NCBI GenBank assembly: GCA_947259675.1
Contig: CAMYNE010000093.1
Coordinates: 1 to 7,257, forward strand
DNA from: an uncultured Pirellulaceae bacterium
GTDB taxonomy: Bacteria; Planctomycetota; Planctomycetia; Pirellulales; Pirellulaceae
Direction: 5' to 3'
DNA length: 7,257 nucleotides
The notes under the pieces were generated by a model. It was given only the letters and a program-made list of their open reading frames with translations. It had not been told where the DNA came from and did no database searches. This document shows positions 6,327 to 7,257 of the stretch, piece by piece. How positions within the stretch are numbered: the stretch's first letter is position 1; the number at the start of each line of letters is the position of its first letter. Made by a program: the position numbers and the translations under genes.

Positions 6327-6758
6327 ATGATTTCTAGAATCACAAACCGGACAACGTTCGGAAGAATGAACCAGCGAACTGGCTCAGCGGTTGTTGAGTT
6401 GGCGTTGTCAATTCCTTTGATTGTCCTATTCGTATTTGGCTCCATCGGGGCAAGTAACGCGATATACATGCAACAAGTCGTTACCGAAGTTGCTTACCAG
6501 GGCGCCCTGGAAGGCATCAAGGTTACTGCGACGGAACAGTCGGTAATTAACCGCATGCAAATCTATATCGATCAGACATCGCTCAACGGTGTCACGTTTG
6601 AAGTAATCGGAACGGATGGCACGGCATACGATAACCTGTCCAGCGGACAGTCGTTTCGCGTGGTGGCAAATGCTCCTGCCGATTCGATGTCATTTAACCT
6701 GATGGCATTACCGGGCTTCAACGACATCTCGGGTTTTAGAATCGCCAATCGACAATAG
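6327..6758 (+). CDS. TadE-like pseudopilin
   Basis: A 143-residue protein with a long basic leader (1-19) ending RTG, then SAVVELALSIPLIVLFVFGS. This is a prepilin-type signature: expected cleavage after Gly19 with Glu at +5 (E24) and a single membrane helix (about 21-43). The following NAIYMQQVVTEVAYQGALEG (44-63) matches the TadE-like pattern of an amphipathic extension after the helix. The rest is a small, likely periplasmic beta-rich domain. TadE-type pseudopilins are cleaved by the TadV peptidase and serve assembly of Flp/Tad pili in the cell envelope. The ATG at 6327 has no clear Shine-Dalgarno. An in-frame ATG at 6366 would give a shorter leader of MNQRTG and is a realistic alternative; its GGAAGA lies too close to work well. 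It is followed 60 bases later by a tadG-like gene and is probably co-transcribed with it. Confidence 0.85.
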   Translation: MISRITNRTTFGRMNQRTGSAVVELALSIPLIVLFVFGSIGASNAIYMQQVVTEVAYQGALEGIKVTATEQSVINRMQIYIDQTSLNGVTFEVIGTDGTAYDNLSSGQSFRVVANAPADSMSFNLMALPGFNDISGFRIANRQ

Positions 6759-6807
6759 CCTTTGCCAATCAAATAGTCAAAGCTCTCCGTTAGTTCATTT
6801 TTAGAAC

Positions 6808-6813
6808 AAGGTG
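6808..6813 (+). promoter_or_regulatory. Ribosome binding site of the tadG-like gene
   Basis: AAGGTG, with 5 bases before the ATG at 6819, is the clearest Shine-Dalgarno match in the window. It fixes the start of the truncated gene. Confidence 0.65.
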
Positions 6814-6818
6814 TTATT

Positions 6819-7257
6819 ATGCAACGAAACGATCGACGAGGTTCGATTTTGGTGGTCCTTTTGTTGTTACTCCCAGTCATCATTTTGATGGTCGGATTTT
6901 CAATTGACTTCGCTCACATGCAGCGGGTACGTACGGAATTAAGAAGTGCGACTGACCTTGCGGCAAAAGCTGCCGCTGACGCGTTGTCCAAAACTAGTGA
7001 CGAAGCGACGGCTCGCCAAGTTGGGATCGATATTGCGGCGTTAAACTTGGTAAATAGCGAACCCTTGACCCTCGCGTCGGCGGATATCGTATTTGGAAGA
7101 TCTACTAAGCAAAATTCCGGATACTGGAATTTCGAGGCCGGCATTTCACCCCGAAACGCGGTCCAGATTCTTGGTTCACGGGCTTCCGACTCTGCCGACG
7201 GCGCCGTTCCCACTTTTTTCGGAACGCTTTACGGTCATCCAACTTTTGAACCGGAAT
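6819..7257 (+). CDS. TadG-like protein, 3'-truncated by the window edge
   Basis: It starts at ATG 6819 and stays open to the right edge; 146 codons are visible. The N-terminus has the Tad pattern RRGSILVVLLLLLPVIILMV (6-25), a single membrane helix. Next come FSIDF (27-31) and an amphipathic helix with VRTELRSATDLAAKAAADAL (37-56), as in TadE/G-like N-terminal domains, where a Dxx..LQ.aaDaAAlA pattern is typical. VPTFFGTLYG (130-139) fits the conserved segment after the first beta region of TadG proteins. Unlike the upstream TadE-like protein there is no Glu at +5 after the glycine (SILVV), so processing as a pseudopilin is doubtful. TadG proteins are thought to sit in the inner membrane with a large periplasmic part supporting Tad pilus assembly or anchoring. 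Whether a C-terminal von Willebrand domain is present cannot be seen. It is probably in an operon with the tadE-like gene 60 bases upstream. Confidence 0.85.
   Translation, partial: MQRNDRRGSILVVLLLLLPVIILMVGFSIDFAHMQRVRTELRSATDLAAKAAADALSKTSDEATARQVGIDIAALNLVNSEPLTLASADIVFGRSTKQNSGYWNFEAGISPRNAVQILGSRASDSADGAVPTFFGTLYGHPTFEPE

Overview
The window looks like a piece of a planctomycete chromosome, most likely Pirellulales-like. This is an inference from the proteins: a secreted tandem DUF1080 protein, a TadE/TadG pair and divergent lipid enzymes. GC content is moderate, and most starts have weak or no Shine-Dalgarno sequence. I saw no rRNA, tRNA, CRISPR array, insertion sequence or phage gene. 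Coding density is high and all gaps between genes are shorter than 300 bases.

Layout. (1) Positions 3-992 (+) hold the C-terminal part of a membrane GT2 glycosyltransferase that runs off the left edge. (2) It converges, with a 20-base gap, on a minus-strand gene (1013-2485) that appears to fuse a thioester-reductase-type extended SDR to a C-terminal SCP2-like lipid-carrier domain. (3) A divergent spacer leads to an exported protein with two DUF1080 domains (2651-3955, +). (4) A 120-base convergent spacer with three hairpin-forming elements separates it from ispH (4076-5008, -), the last enzyme of the MEP isoprenoid pathway. (5) Divergent from ispH lies a 307-residue squalene/phytoene synthase homologue (5196-6119, +). 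Its aspartate motifs are eroded: the second motif aligns without gaps but has Asn in place of both Asp. (6) After a 207-base spacer with two interleaved 8-bp inverted repeats comes a tadE-like pseudopilin gene (6327-6758, +), then a tadG-like gene (6819 onward, +) cut by the right edge.

How they may work together. Four of the seven genes concern lipids or isoprenoids: a ceramide-glucosyltransferase-like GT, the SDR-SCP2 fusion, IspH and the synthase homologue. IspH makes the IPP/DMAPP from which active members of the synthase family ultimately draw substrate. The synthase-like protein itself looks unlikely to catalyse condensation, so a structural, lipid-binding or partner role is more plausible. 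It is the item most worth following up. The tad pair forms a separate surface-appendage module.
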